From Inonotus obliquus (Eukaryota > Basidiomycota > Agaricomycetes > Hymenochaetales > Hymenochaetaceae), in the NCBI GenBank assembly GCA_032164295.1, contig JAJHTX010000011.1, forward strand, positions 1,798,001-1,862,000: DNA of 64,000 bases, in the 5' to 3' direction. Positions 1-11,151 of the stretch are shown here, in pieces. The notes under the pieces were generated by a model. It was not told the origin of the DNA. It searched no databases and worked only from the letters and a program-made list of their open reading frames with translations. The position numbers were made by a program, and so were the translations under genes. The stretch's first letter is position 1. Each line of letters starts with the position of its first letter.

Positions 1-1640
1 GAGAGATCTAATTATGGCAATATGTCAATCATTTTTCCAGTCACACTTTGCGAGTTTTATGTGTTATTAATCGATTGAAGAATTATTTCATCATGAAACT
101 TGGCACATACGTAGCCAAAGTAGCATGCTTTAAGAATATATACTAAATGTTTTGAGTAGAGATCCAGAGCATCTGCAGGATGACCCGGTTTAGATCCAGC
201 TCTAGGAATTACACCAAATTTCGACAGTAAATGTTTTTTCTAGACTCAACATTCTGCTCAATTTTTCTAAGAATTTACACATGTACCAGCACAGTCATTT
301 CTGATATTCTGCTATTTTTTTGAGGTAAGAAACTAAGAATTGGGTGAGAAAAGCCTAGGTGTTCAAGAAAACAGTCCTGTTTAAAGGACGTGTCTTTGAC
401 TGTATTGAGGAAGTGGTAGACTACAGCTAAAGTCATAACCAATTGCAACTAAATATCTACAATTGAATAGAGCTCGCGCTCTCGCCATTGTTCTGAAGGA
501 AAAAATGTCACCCTAAGGCACGTGCAAAAACCTTTATGGCAGTTTACAGTGGAAATCAGCAATCTCTAAGTGTTGCGCGTGCTCGTTTGCTTGAAGTGGA
601 GTTTAAACAATAACCAAATGTGGTATTCTGCATCAATCACAACTTATAAGACGGTGGATCACTGCTCCAAGTTGCATTTGCCCTTCATCTTCAAATTGTC
701 TCTTCAAAAAAAGTGTCAACTTAGCTCTTTGATATTATACTATGTTTATTTTAAGAGGATCAGAGGTCTGATTCCACTTTTTTGGTTCTGATGGGCAATG
801 CAAGACAAGAGGGCTATTCATGGTCGAGGGAACCAAACAGGCCTCAGTACTGCACACTGAGAGAAGCCAGTCAGGTGCCTCAGCGTAACACTGAGTTTTT
901 TAAAACATGCATAATCAAGTCAAGCAGACACCTCAGTGCTAGTCTGTATACTGTAGCACTCAAATGATAAGCGTGAGTTTTTACATTAGTTTATATAATA
1001 CATGTCAAAAGAAATTGACTAATTTTGCATGCTGATCCAGGAACACTTCAATCAAACATACTACACTCGCACATGCTATTGTCCTTGGGGCTCAACATTA
1101 CTAGGACAAATCGACACACGAGAAAGCATGGCCATTAGCTGCAGAAGCCACAGAGGAACATAAGGCTATATGCAATGAGCTATTTGCCAGCCTAGTGGCT
1201 CGATGGCAATTAGAAACACATCAAATGCTGGGGCTGATAGTGTTGGATATCTCTTAACCGAGGGAACAGGTCAATGGCAATCTTAACCCTCATATTAGAA
1301 GGGATCAGTGGTGATCGAGTGCAAGGAATGATACCTGATGGATATCGCTAAGCAACAATCTGGCAGATGGAATTACCCACGCTAATCCAAATGGTGGAGG
1401 CATTTAGGCCCGCTGCTCCAGTAATTGATAATTGAGCTAGACCTGTTGAGGAAGGAAGCACCAGTCAACTGAGACAGTTTAACAGACCAGCAACACCTAG
1501 GGAAGATGATGTCATGGCAGATCATTTGTATTGCTGCTAGTGATGTCATACCGATATCATACAGAATATTTAAGAAGGACTGATGTGGCAGTGCAGAAGG
1601 TGTGAAACTCTGTACAGTCATTAGATTAGCTGGTGATTGT
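1..1640. other. No supported gene
   Basis: AT-rich DNA with only short, uncorroborated open frames. I saw no recognisable protein motif, splice-consistent exon chain, RNA gene or clear terminal repeat. Confidence 0.5.
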
Positions 1641-2375
1641 GTGATTGTCGTGCACAGACCAGGTATGAAGTCATATAAAAGCTTCTGGAGATTTGACAGG
1701 AAAGATCAGAGGTGCATCACCATCCAATTGGAGATTGCAGGGTATCAGACAAAATAGGGGCTGTGCTTAGAAAGATCAGGAGGCTGTGCCTGAGAAAGCC
1801 TGGGTAACTCAATAGACAGAAGCTTCAGGTATAAATAGGCCAAGCGAGAGTGGCTATGTCCCTCAGCAAAATTCTTCTGTACTAGTGAATACAAAGAAGC
1901 CCCACAAAGCTTCTCCTCTTCACTACCACTCTTATCCTCGGTTCTAGTGTCCAGCCGGTCCCTTGACCCTGACTAAGTACTGTTGCTACTCTACTCTAAG
2001 TGCCATCTCGGATTGTGATTATTGCCAGAGTGAGTGGACTTGTTCTGGTGCATTGATCATCTGATCTGCAGATCATGTCGATCTGCTAATCCAATCTGCA
2101 CTGGTTCTAACAATACATCAATTAAAGTACTTAATGCTGGTCCAAGTTTTTATGTTTGTTAGTATAGTACTGAGGCATTATAATTATTCTACTACTATCC
2201 TTCTATTTATTATTCTGCTAGTCTATCAACCTATAATCTTGCTTTGTTCTATAGTTCTAATAGAATATCTAATTTTATATATGTCTGCCCTGCCCTGCCC
2301 TGCTATTCTAACCTAAAGTTCAGCCCTAGTCTTGTCTTATAAAATCTCCTTCTAACCCATTAGCGAGGCCAAGGC
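1641..2375 (+). mobile_element. Degenerate LTR (U3-R-U5 remnant)
   Basis: A core-promoter-like TATAAATAGG lies near 1830 and is followed by pyrimidine-rich sequence. The distal part (about 2283-2360: a CTGCC-repeat tract, then CAGCCCTAGTCT, then AAATCTCCTTCTAAC) recurs in reverse complement at about 61760-61850. Two dispersed copies sharing a U5-like end, with a TATA box upstream in this one, fit an LTR. The 5' end and any target-site duplication were not found, so the boundaries are approximate. A non-LTR dispersed repeat is the alternative. Confidence 0.4.
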
Positions 2376-4440
2376 CCAGAGGACGATCTATGGATCCCAG
2401 CCTGTGAACTTACATAATGCAAGGTGCTGGATTGTTGGGAGGCACAACTTCATAAAAATAAATAAAATAAAATTCTTTATTTTTCTTATGCTTTCACTTG
2501 CAGTTTTTTTTCCTTGAATCGCAATTTCATGTACTTCTGTTTCTAATTTCCTCCCACTTAGCATCCCTTTTTTTTTATGTTGTACTCAATCACTGTTTTT
2601 CTCTTTCCATTGTTCACAATTTTGATTTTCAATAACTTTGTTTTCTTTTCCAATCACCTTGTTCTTTCTTTTACTAGGTGGTGAAGAATGTAATCCCCCA
2701 ATTACATCACACAATGATTTGTGCTTGTATCATTTATACATGTGATCACGATCGCTACCACATATAGAATTACATATAAGACATACATCGGAAATGTGTT
2801 GTGTTCCTTAACCTTCTGTACCCTGACACCACTTTCTCTGTATACTTCCCTTTTCGTAGAGACATTTCAAATACCATAGCTCCTGCCCGTTCAGCTCAGT
2901 GTGATTCTTTACACTCAAAGTTGTCATCACAGCCCACATTACATAACAAGTATCTCCTATCTCAGATTATATAACATCCATCATGTGGCCCTCCATTTCT
3001 CCAGCTCTTTTACTTGCACAAAAGGGTGTTGACCGATAGCTTTGTGGTGGCGAATCATCCCATGGGTCACTAAGGTGGACCACATACCAAGGATATCTTT
3101 TACAAAAGCGTATTGAATTTGATGGGCATAGCAACACAGGACATATGACCTTGAAAAGACTTTTGCACTATCATTTACCCACCTCTATCTTCTTTGTGGA
3201 CCTGAACCCTGAAACATAAACACTGTGTAAAAGCCCCGCTCAAAGCCAGGACAGGACCCCTGACAATATGGATAAATGCCTAAGCTGAATCCAAATAAAA
3301 ATTGCCAAATCTTGCACCCTAGGCCTCCACTGTTCCAGATGAATTTTTGAAAAAAATTTGCAGAGGCCTCCACTGATCTGGATAAGAGTTCGGTTATGCA
3401 ACTTCAGAACAGAAAAAGTATCCATTTTTGGAGGGCTCCATAAGAATCCGGACCAAAAATCAGTCGAAAACTGCCTGAGGTCTCCGCAGTCTGGATAAAA
3501 TGGTGCGAAGTGCCTGGAAAAAATCTGCATAAGAAATCTGAAATCCTGCGGAGGCATCAGAAGGGATTATCAGGGGTCCTGGCAGGACCCCATTGCAGCG
3601 CTGCAATTCTGATCAGTGCTAATCATCATTTTCACTCTTAGTCCAATCCTCTCACGGTGTCATGTATGTATTGTGTAACTCTGCTTTTTAAAACGTTATT
3701 ATTTCTACTCTACTGACATTGAACACAAGAATCAAGAATAATGATGATGAAACAACGATAAACCTGGAAGAGAGGCCACAGGACAGAGTAGATCTACTGA
3801 TACAACAATAGTTTGCGATATGCTCAGTACACTACATGCTACCGAGCAAAGGGCATCGACAACATATTCTACTACAGTACATTACGCATGATATGGGCAC
3901 ATACACATTCTCGACAGAGCATCGGTCCGTCAAAAAGTGGATAAAAATTATAATACCAGTGTCAAATCATCGACGGGGAAAGTGAGCAACCCTCTTCTTC
4001 ATGCAGAAGTGCACACATAGTGCCATCTTTCTGTTCTATAAATCTTGACATGAGTCATGGTGAGCGGTGAGGACAGAGAAAATATACAACCAACATGAAT
4101 CACAGGCTCAAAAGGCAAAGAAGGAAAGACGATGCAGGAAAAAGCATACAAGTGAAAACTAAGTTCAAGATACGTCACAGTGCAGTATACTCAAAAACCT
4201 CAAATATAGAAGGTTTTGCCTGCAAGGTCGCTCCACGACCAATCTAAGCAAACAATACAAAGTCAATGTGCAGGCAGATTGAAGCGGGCCAAGAGAGTGC
4301 ACAATTGGGAAGAAACGTAAAAAGAAAACTGGCGCTACTTTCGATTGTTCAACCATCTCACTGTGCCATGGGTTAGAAACTAGATTAAAAATATCAATCA
4401 GGAATGTGCACCAGTAGTTGATTTTCTACTTTCATTGCAG
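2376..4440. other. Intergenic; possible small inverted-repeat element at 3245-3590
   Basis: No gene is supported. Between about 3245 and 3590, short inverted ends containing AGGACCCCTGA and repeated AGGCCTCCACTG-like units suggest a decayed MITE, but termini and target-site duplication are unclear. Confidence 0.3.
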
Positions 4441-4442
4441 TA

Positions 4443-4700
4443 CTACCAACCTGGAGGTGGTGCAAGAGGTGGGAACGTATAGACCGGGAAGCGTGAGGCA
4501 TGTCTGAATACTGAAGTGGGGGACAACAGTTTCAAGCCCCTATCAGAGTTCCCGGGTTCCTGAAGTGGACGTACATCCGCATTGGCACCCTTCTGCTTTT
4601 GCATCGGACTGGGAGACATAGCGGATGAAATAGATGCTCGAGAAGAAACAGATGCTGACATGCTAGGTAGATAACAATGCACGAAGGTGTGGTGATACGG
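4443..4700 (-). CDS. Coding-like fragment, unknown
   Basis: One minus-strand frame reads as Ser/Pro/Gln-rich protein without stops and ends in a Pro-rich tail. It resembles the low-complexity exons at 6315-7150 on the same strand and could belong to the same gene. No family is recognised. Exon boundaries and start are not resolved, so this may be a chance open frame. Confidence 0.2.
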   Translation of the reverse strand, partial: PYHHTFVHCYLPSMSASVSSRASISSAMSPSPMQKQKGANADVRPLQEPGNSDRGLKLLSPTSVFRHASRFPVYTFPPLAPPPGW

Positions 4701-5009
4701 TGTCCGCTGCCACTGTCGCAGTCTTGTGTGAAAGACTGTGGGCATGCCGAGCACAAGTATATAGGTGTGAAGCATAACTATGCCCATGACCCAAAGATGA
4801 GCCTGACCTGGTCCGAGAGTGCAAATGGTATAGCTGAGATTGTGAGTATCCTCGCTCCTAAGAGGCTGAAGAAGCAGGCACTGGCACGGCTTGAGAGTTA
4901 CTGTTAGGATTTGCCTTTTCATTATATTATCCGCTTCCTTTTTTATCATCTTTATCATCCTTTCTTTTATTTTCTTCCGATGTTGTGATTTGAGCCCACA
5001 ACCTCTCAT

Positions 5010-6300
5010 TCCTTACTTTCCTTTTCTTAAAATAGTGACCCGGCAACTGACTTGCCTTGGTCTGTGCACAGTCAATGATGTTGGTCTGTTCACCATCAAT
5101 GTCATAGATAGTTCCCACGATCTATGTGAATAAAAGGAGGACTGGGGCCATTAGAGCAACTTGCTTTGGTATCCCTTCATCTTCCAGGTGCTAGGTCTAA
5201 GCCCTGTGTGCTTCCTCCCTTCTTAAGGGGTGCAGCCCACTTGGATGGCATACATCGTAAGTGTGTCGAGCCTGGTGTTGTCTGATCTGATTGCTAGAGT
5301 CATCTCTCTGTCACTGTTCCACTCTTTGACATACCGCTCAGCATTGTTCTACTCTTCGCTGCTCTTCTGTGCTCGAGTCTCTTTAGGGATGTCGGCGAGG
5401 CTCCATCTGAGTCTTCCCAGTCCTGCTTCTGTTGTCCTCTTCTGACAAAGGTCTCTTGTGCTATCCTCTGATTGCTTCTAGTGTAGTCTTCTAATTGACG
5501 ATGTCCCTTCCCTCTGACCTCGTAGGAGAAGTGCATAGTGTTGGCCACACGTCACTAATCCTGCCCACAAGTTGCCACAGCTGCATGCGAGCAGCCTACC
5601 TGGCATTGCCTGGGATACCCTTTGTGGATCCTATCCAATGCTGCCTAGGTGGATCAGTCTCCTGATCCTGCAAGTGCAAGGCTTCCCCAAAGAATGGGAA
5701 GTATCTCCACCTTGGTTGAGTTCTCCCGATCCTTGGCAGAGCGTGTCAGCCTCCCCCTCCCTCGATGATGTATATTGATAGAGGTTATTACTAATCAAAG
5801 CCCGATGACATCTCTATTGTCGTGTAACCCCGCGAGTCCCCCCCTCCTTTTCAATCCACCCTATACCCAATGTAGTGACTTTGTGTTGCTATGTCCCCTT
5901 TCCCTTGTCATCACCCTTGATGGCACCCTCTACTTGGTGTGGTGGTTTAACTACTAGACCTCAAACTCCTCCCCTCTGACGTATTATATCCGTATCACTC
6001 CTCCTTCTATCTGAGTCCCTTTAGGTTAGTAGTTGTAGGTTCGTCAGCTACTCACCTCCTCCTCTCGTCTTCTTGACGACCGTACCGATTCCTCTCTTCC
6101 CTCTTGTTGCCTCTGCTGGGTAAGGATTATGTTTCTTGCCCATTCCTCTTATGTAATATGCTCAGCCCTTTGTGCCAAGGTCATTGGAAATGTTCTCCTA
6201 ACAGTTACTTGGTTGACGGCGTAGTTCTATAGCAATCTCAACCAAACACTGGAGCAGGGAGTGGTGCTTGCTAATACATGTATTTCTATGGACCCAAGTA
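5010..6300. other. No supported gene
   Basis: Pyrimidine-rich sequence on the plus strand with short open frames only. No splice-supported coding chain, terminal repeat or RNA gene could be recognised. Confidence 0.4.
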
Positions 6301-6314
6301 CTTGAGTTACTTGG

Positions 6315-7150
6315 TCAATGGCGTAGTTCCATAGCATGTGTGGGAGGCATAGACCGCTGAAATGAAGACAATATCGACTGAAGGCAAGAGCTAATGGTTG
6401 CCGAAGTCAGTGATTGTGGGCGCAGTTGGCTTAGTCTCTCACTAGCAATGTTGCACATATCAATATCACTCTCCTCGTGTTTGTCTTCTCCCTCCAAATC
6501 GGAGACTGCACCTTGCATGGCATCACGGTTGCTCTCGTGCTCCGTTAATGCTGTAGTTGAATCACATCTCGCTCTCCTTTCACTTCTTTCATCATCATGC
6601 CCTTCCATTGCATACACGTAATTACTGAGAGGCGGAAGAGGACCAGGGTCCACTTTAGCGCTCAATGATGAATATGACTGGCTCTGTCTGTGTCTTAGAG
6701 GGAGAGTGGATTCTTTACTAAATGGTGAACAGATAGATGTAGTTAGAGGTGGTAATTCAATAGGTCAATGCCCGAGCCCTTGGAATGCTGTTGCACTGTG
6801 AGGGTGCATGCCCACGCCAGCCTTGAACGGGCAAAGAAGAGGTCGCGGAAAGAGCAGGACTGAGTACAGAGAATCCCGTGCCAGAGCTGTACTGCTCTCA
6901 AGAGTGAGACTGAGATGGTGAAGAATGGGAGTGAGTATGAGAGACATAGGGATGAGAGAATGAATGAGATGAACGAAGAATGGGAGTTGACCCTGCTGCT
7001 GGTGGCCGAGCTTGAGGGTGTGCTGAATAATTGTAATGAGCTTGAGAGTGTGGTGGAAGATGAGAATTGGGATGAGAATAAAACAGTGGCATGTTTCTTG
7101 AGGATGTCTGCTGATAATGAGCATGGTCTGAAGCAGGTCGTCCAGCATCA
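6315..7150 (-). CDS. Low-complexity Ser/His/Pro-rich protein, partial
   Basis: Unrecognised gene. The 3' part (6315 to about 6740) reads as an acidic, Ser-rich segment with runs such as GHDDERSERR and EDKHEESDIDM. The 5' part (about 6900-7092, another frame) is rich in His, Ser and Pro, like activation or linker regions of fungal regulators. An intron or frameshift must separate the two. The frame runs up to the left terminal inverted repeat of the large element at 7151, so the gene may have been cut by that insertion. No catalytic or DNA-binding domain is visible. The composition suggests a nuclear protein, but that is inference; chance open frames in biased sequence remain possible. Confidence 0.35.
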
Positions 7151-7345
7151 ACACACCTCAGGCACCCCCTTAGCCGAACTCTATTAGAGTGAACTTTTCC
7201 TATGTATAGTTTATATTTAATAGATATGTATTCCTGGGATTAATCCTCCATCCTAGGATGTAATTGTAGAATTTCCTGGTTTAATTCAGTCTTGTCATCA
7301 ACTGGTGTCAGGGGTCCTTTTCTAAGGATATCCTTGATAATTTCC
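7151..7345 (+). repeat. Left terminal inverted repeat
   Basis: About 195 bp, from ACACCTCAGGCACC to the first AAGGATATCC. It matches the reverse complement of 21152-21346 with about six substitutions. Confidence 0.8.
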
Positions 7346-7445
7346 TATCTAAATTAGAGAATATCCTTGATAATTATAGTGGAGGATATCCTCAGTAATT
7401 ACAATGAGGAATATTCTCGATGATTACAATGAATGATATCCTCAA
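7322..7445. repeat. Subterminal palindrome cluster, left end
   Basis: GGATATCC occurs exactly at 7326-7333 and 7383-7390. One- or two-mismatch versions occur near 7360, 7410 and 7436. The array mirrors the denser cluster at 20932-21175. Confidence 0.65.
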
Positions 7446-7744
7446 TAATTTACTACCTAATTATTACTGTATATATTTTGTATTCTTTGCATATATGATT
7501 GCCTTTATTGCCGCTTTTTTTATAAAATTAAATAACTTAAAACAACTTTCTTGTAGGATTAAAGAACGCTACAATGCATGCTCCCACTCAACTTCCAATG
7601 TCATTGTTCTAAGTTCCCTTGAATCAGAAAGCTTGCACCACCAGTTAACAATTATTGCAAACGAGCATATGAAATTTGAGCAATTGAACTTGTTTATGGT
7701 ATGTGTGCCAGTGAGTGTTCAGTACTTATCAGAAGAAAGTCCCG

Positions 7745-10195
7745 CTAATTCTGCAGTAGATTGGTTGTGAGAAGTACTATGAGACACGTCTGACCGAGCG
7801 GTTGATGTATCTGTGGGATGCAAACCATCCTACCGCTAGCCAGACTATACTCCGTCACATGATCCGTGAGGTTCAGAAAAAGGATCCTACTGCATCATTC
7901 GACGTTCCAGAGGAGCTACCATGTTCCTTTTCTCTTCCAGCATTTCCTGGTCGTGTTTTCGTCGTCTGTGCAAACTTCGCATAGTTTTGGTTGGCTATAT
8001 GGTGTTTCCCAGTTCTAAGAGGAGCTCGACACGTGCAAATATACAACCAGGAAGAAAGGAGACCGATCTTAGCAGCATACAGAAGCCTTGAACAACCAGT
8101 GCAATAAATATACAACCAGGAAGAAAGGAGACCAATCTTAGCAGTATACAGAAGCCTTGAACAACCAGTGCAATTTAAAGTTGGGGAATGGGTCTGAATC
8201 CGCTATGGATGGTACAGAGGAGACATAAGGAGAATCAGAGAAGTTTGTGATGATCAAGACAAACTACTTGTCGCAGTTGTCCCATGAATTCCATTCAATT
8301 GCAAGCAGAGACGGCCCCACCCCGATCCTATGCTATTTTCTCCATCCACGAGCTTTGGTGAAGATGATCCCGAACGATTACCGGGGGAGAATCGATATCT
8401 GCTTAGAGGTCGAACATACGTTGATGGGTTATGCGAACTGACCTATGCTCCCTCCTGCCTTGAAAAGGCGAGGCCCATGCTTTATGATATTGGGCTCTTT
8501 GTTCTCACGGAAACATTGTTAGGTCATTTAGACCATGGCGAACCCTTTTTGCAGCATGGAGACAAAGTAGAAGTCTGTTCCACTGGTATATGAGGCATTG
8601 TCATGCTCATCCTGAACGATGAGGTCTCAGTAGCTCATGCAATCAATCAGAGCAGAAACTATACAGATATCGATTATTCAGGACCGGCAGAGACGTAGTA
8701 CGTTGAGGTGCGATATACTCTGGTGGATGTTCACCAAATTCTCAAGCCAGGATCGAATATTCGTATCATGATCGGACGACTCACTGGTGAAGTTGGGATG
8801 GTCTCAGAGCTTTATTCATCAGATGGTGTTGAAATCATCGAATTCATAATGAATCATCTGGAAGTTGTACATTGGTATATTTTAAGATATCTAAAAGACT
8901 GACTATTTTTAGCTACAAACTAGGGTGCAATGGGTGGAATTAATTCGTGGGCACGTGCCATGACCAGACATGGACGATCAAATTGCCAAGCTGCTTGAAT
9001 CGGGAGAATGCATTATTCTAGGTGGCCCTCTTCATGGAAAGAGGGCACGAATAACATCAATTGATGTTCGAGGCTTCGCTTCATTGACTCTGATGGAAGG
9101 CATTGCTGGAGAGGAGAAAGGCACAGTACTAGTATGTCTTATCACCATTTATTTTTTTGGAGCTTATCTGCTACTAATTTACTAGGCCACCGTTCCATTC
9201 GAGTGTTTGCGCCCTTTTGATTGGAAGGCGGAGAAAGAAAAGACACAGTACCTTGGCATGACCTTGGATGATAAAACACTCATTGAGCGCTATCGGGATA
9301 GTCACAAGGGAGCTCGTGTCTACATTATACATCATTTGCAGTACAAAGAAAGGTATGGGTATGTTTTGGATTCACATCCTACCATGCGCACAGCGCATGT
9401 CTCTCTAGATGGATTTGTCAGCACAAGAAGTGCAAACAAGCACAGCATTCCTTTGAAGCACCTTATATCCGTGTAAGAATTTCTTTTGATCTCATAAATT
9501 TTGTACTGATCAATAGTTCTAAGCGACCCAGTAAAATGTCTCGACAACAATCACCCCCTCTCCCAAACCAAACAAGCAGAATACTCCACGATATTTAATA
9601 GGGATGGAGAGGCTTTACTGCCACCGCATGCACCAACCCCCACCCCTGAAGTATATGCTTTCCTGGATGAACCTGTGGTACAAAGCCCACTCCATTCTCC
9701 AACAGGTTAGTCTAAGGTCAATGTCAAGTTTTGTTACTGACCACTTTGGCAGATTATTCTGCACATGGCATGTGACTAATCCACCCAAAGATTCTGTTGC
9801 TATATGACCATTATCACATTTATTTTTGCAAGGGAGGTCGGACCTATAAGAACTGGACAATGCCAAAAAGTGCGGACTTTATTGATCATTTGGAATGCCA
9901 TTGCGTGAACGACCACAGGTACTGTCGAATCAATGCAGAGATTACGGATATTCATTGCACAACCTTCCATAGCTTCAAAAGCATTGGTATGCATCAGATC
10001 TCGGCACACACCCCGATGAAGAACAAACACGCTCTTGTAATCAATACAAACTCAGCATTTTTCGGAACAGCTTTTCGAATGAAGAAATTCAAAGATCGTT
10101 CGATGGCGGTGGCATTGGTCCTTGACGATGAGAGGGAGTTGCACAAGTTTGAGTTGAAGCAACTAACCTTAATGGAGGAAATTAAGGAACAATAA
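7745..10195 (+). pseudogene. Spt5-like protein with multiple KOW repeats, decayed
   Basis: Reads as a multi-exon gene resembling the transcription elongation factor Spt5. An NGN-like segment (about 7930-8035, core GRVFVVCANFA) is followed by about six KOW-like repeats. Examples are FKVGEWV and RYGWYRGDI near 8180-8240, GDKVEVCSTGI near 8560, GSNIRIMIGRLTGEVGMV near 8750-8800, GGPLHGKRARI near 9018, one near 9310-9410, and one near 10050-10130. KOW domains in Spt5 bind RNA or nucleosomes at elongating RNA polymerase II. In-frame stops at 7982-7984 (TAG), 8195-8197, 8285-8287 and 8591-8593 (TGA) break the frame; each fits a C-to-T change of CAG or CGA. A 69-bp in-frame duplication also occurs. 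The 5' exon and several introns are unresolved. It is probably non-functional. As cargo of the TIR element its role is unknown. Confidence 0.6.
8037..8174 (+). repeat. 69-bp tandem duplication within the KOW gene
   Basis: Two consecutive copies (8037-8105 and 8106-8174) differ at only a few bases. The unit is 23 codons, so the frame is kept apart from a TAA created at the junction. It lies between the NGN-like segment and the first KOW repeat. Confidence 0.9.
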
Positions 10196-10199
10196 TTTA

Positions 10200-10985
10200 A
10201 TGTTGAAATGTTTTCTGTAAAGTACTTTCACCATTGTGTATAATGCATTCTGTTATAGCCTGATTCAAGTTTATGGTCTTGCGATCCCTATGCAAATACA
10301 AACTTGTTCCAGAAAGTAGTGGTGAGTGTTTTGCATCAATACCTAGTACTTGGCAGTAACACATATTCTAACGCTTGCAAACAGAAGCCAACAACTGATA
10401 CCGAAGTGGAATGACTTTTCTTTCTACTGTTGGTAAGTTTTTCCCCTTAAAATATTAAAAATATTGTCATTTAACGGTATTGCTAGCTTCAAAATCCTAA
10501 GTAAAAGTGTGCGGTAGCAAAACAATGACAGGTGTGAATGCCATACGTGGCACACAAATAGTGGCAGGGAAGGGAATGGAATGATTGCATGATACTCAGC
10601 AAGGCATACAATGCCGACAGTCTGGCATTAGAACTGGTAGGTCTTGCAAATTTGACAGAAATAATAAACATTTTCCAGATAGATATACGTGCATTTGAAA
10701 GGCAGATATGCTTGTGCAGTCATATCTACCACCAAAACTGCCTGTAGTATAACTATCCGAATGCCAAGAAGCATATTTTTTCGTGTTCTTGATGGACAAA
10801 ATACTAGAGACATTCCATAAACAATTACATTTACTTACCCACCATTCAGCTGACTTTCGATTTATTTTAGTTTATTTTCTGAGAAAGACACACTGAGTCC
10901 ACATTACCGTTTACGATATAAAAACTCGAGGGTGCGCCTTTTCTCCTCGTTTTTTAAACCTGCTGAAAGTAGAGCTTGCAGATAG
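10200..10985. other. Intergenic between KOW gene and acidic gene
   Basis: AT-rich and without supported coding sequence. A TATA-like ATATAAAAACTCGAG lies near 10915, upstream of the next gene, and could be its promoter. Nothing else is recognisable. Confidence 0.35.
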
Positions 10986-11151
10986 TTACATGCAGTTTCC
11001 GAGTATCTTCAAGCATACCTCTGTTGACATCTATGGCCTGGAGATCTTTGAGAATTCAAGGTGAGTAGTTTGATTCTTTCTTTGTCAATGGATGGGATAG
11101 ATAAACACAATTGAAGCACAGAGGCAGAGAGCTTCCAACAAACTCGCTGTT

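Noticed and set aside
3240..3557. 105-codon minus-strand ORF
   Set aside because: Lies in a repeat-rich block with possible inverted ends; aromatic-rich translation without family resemblance.
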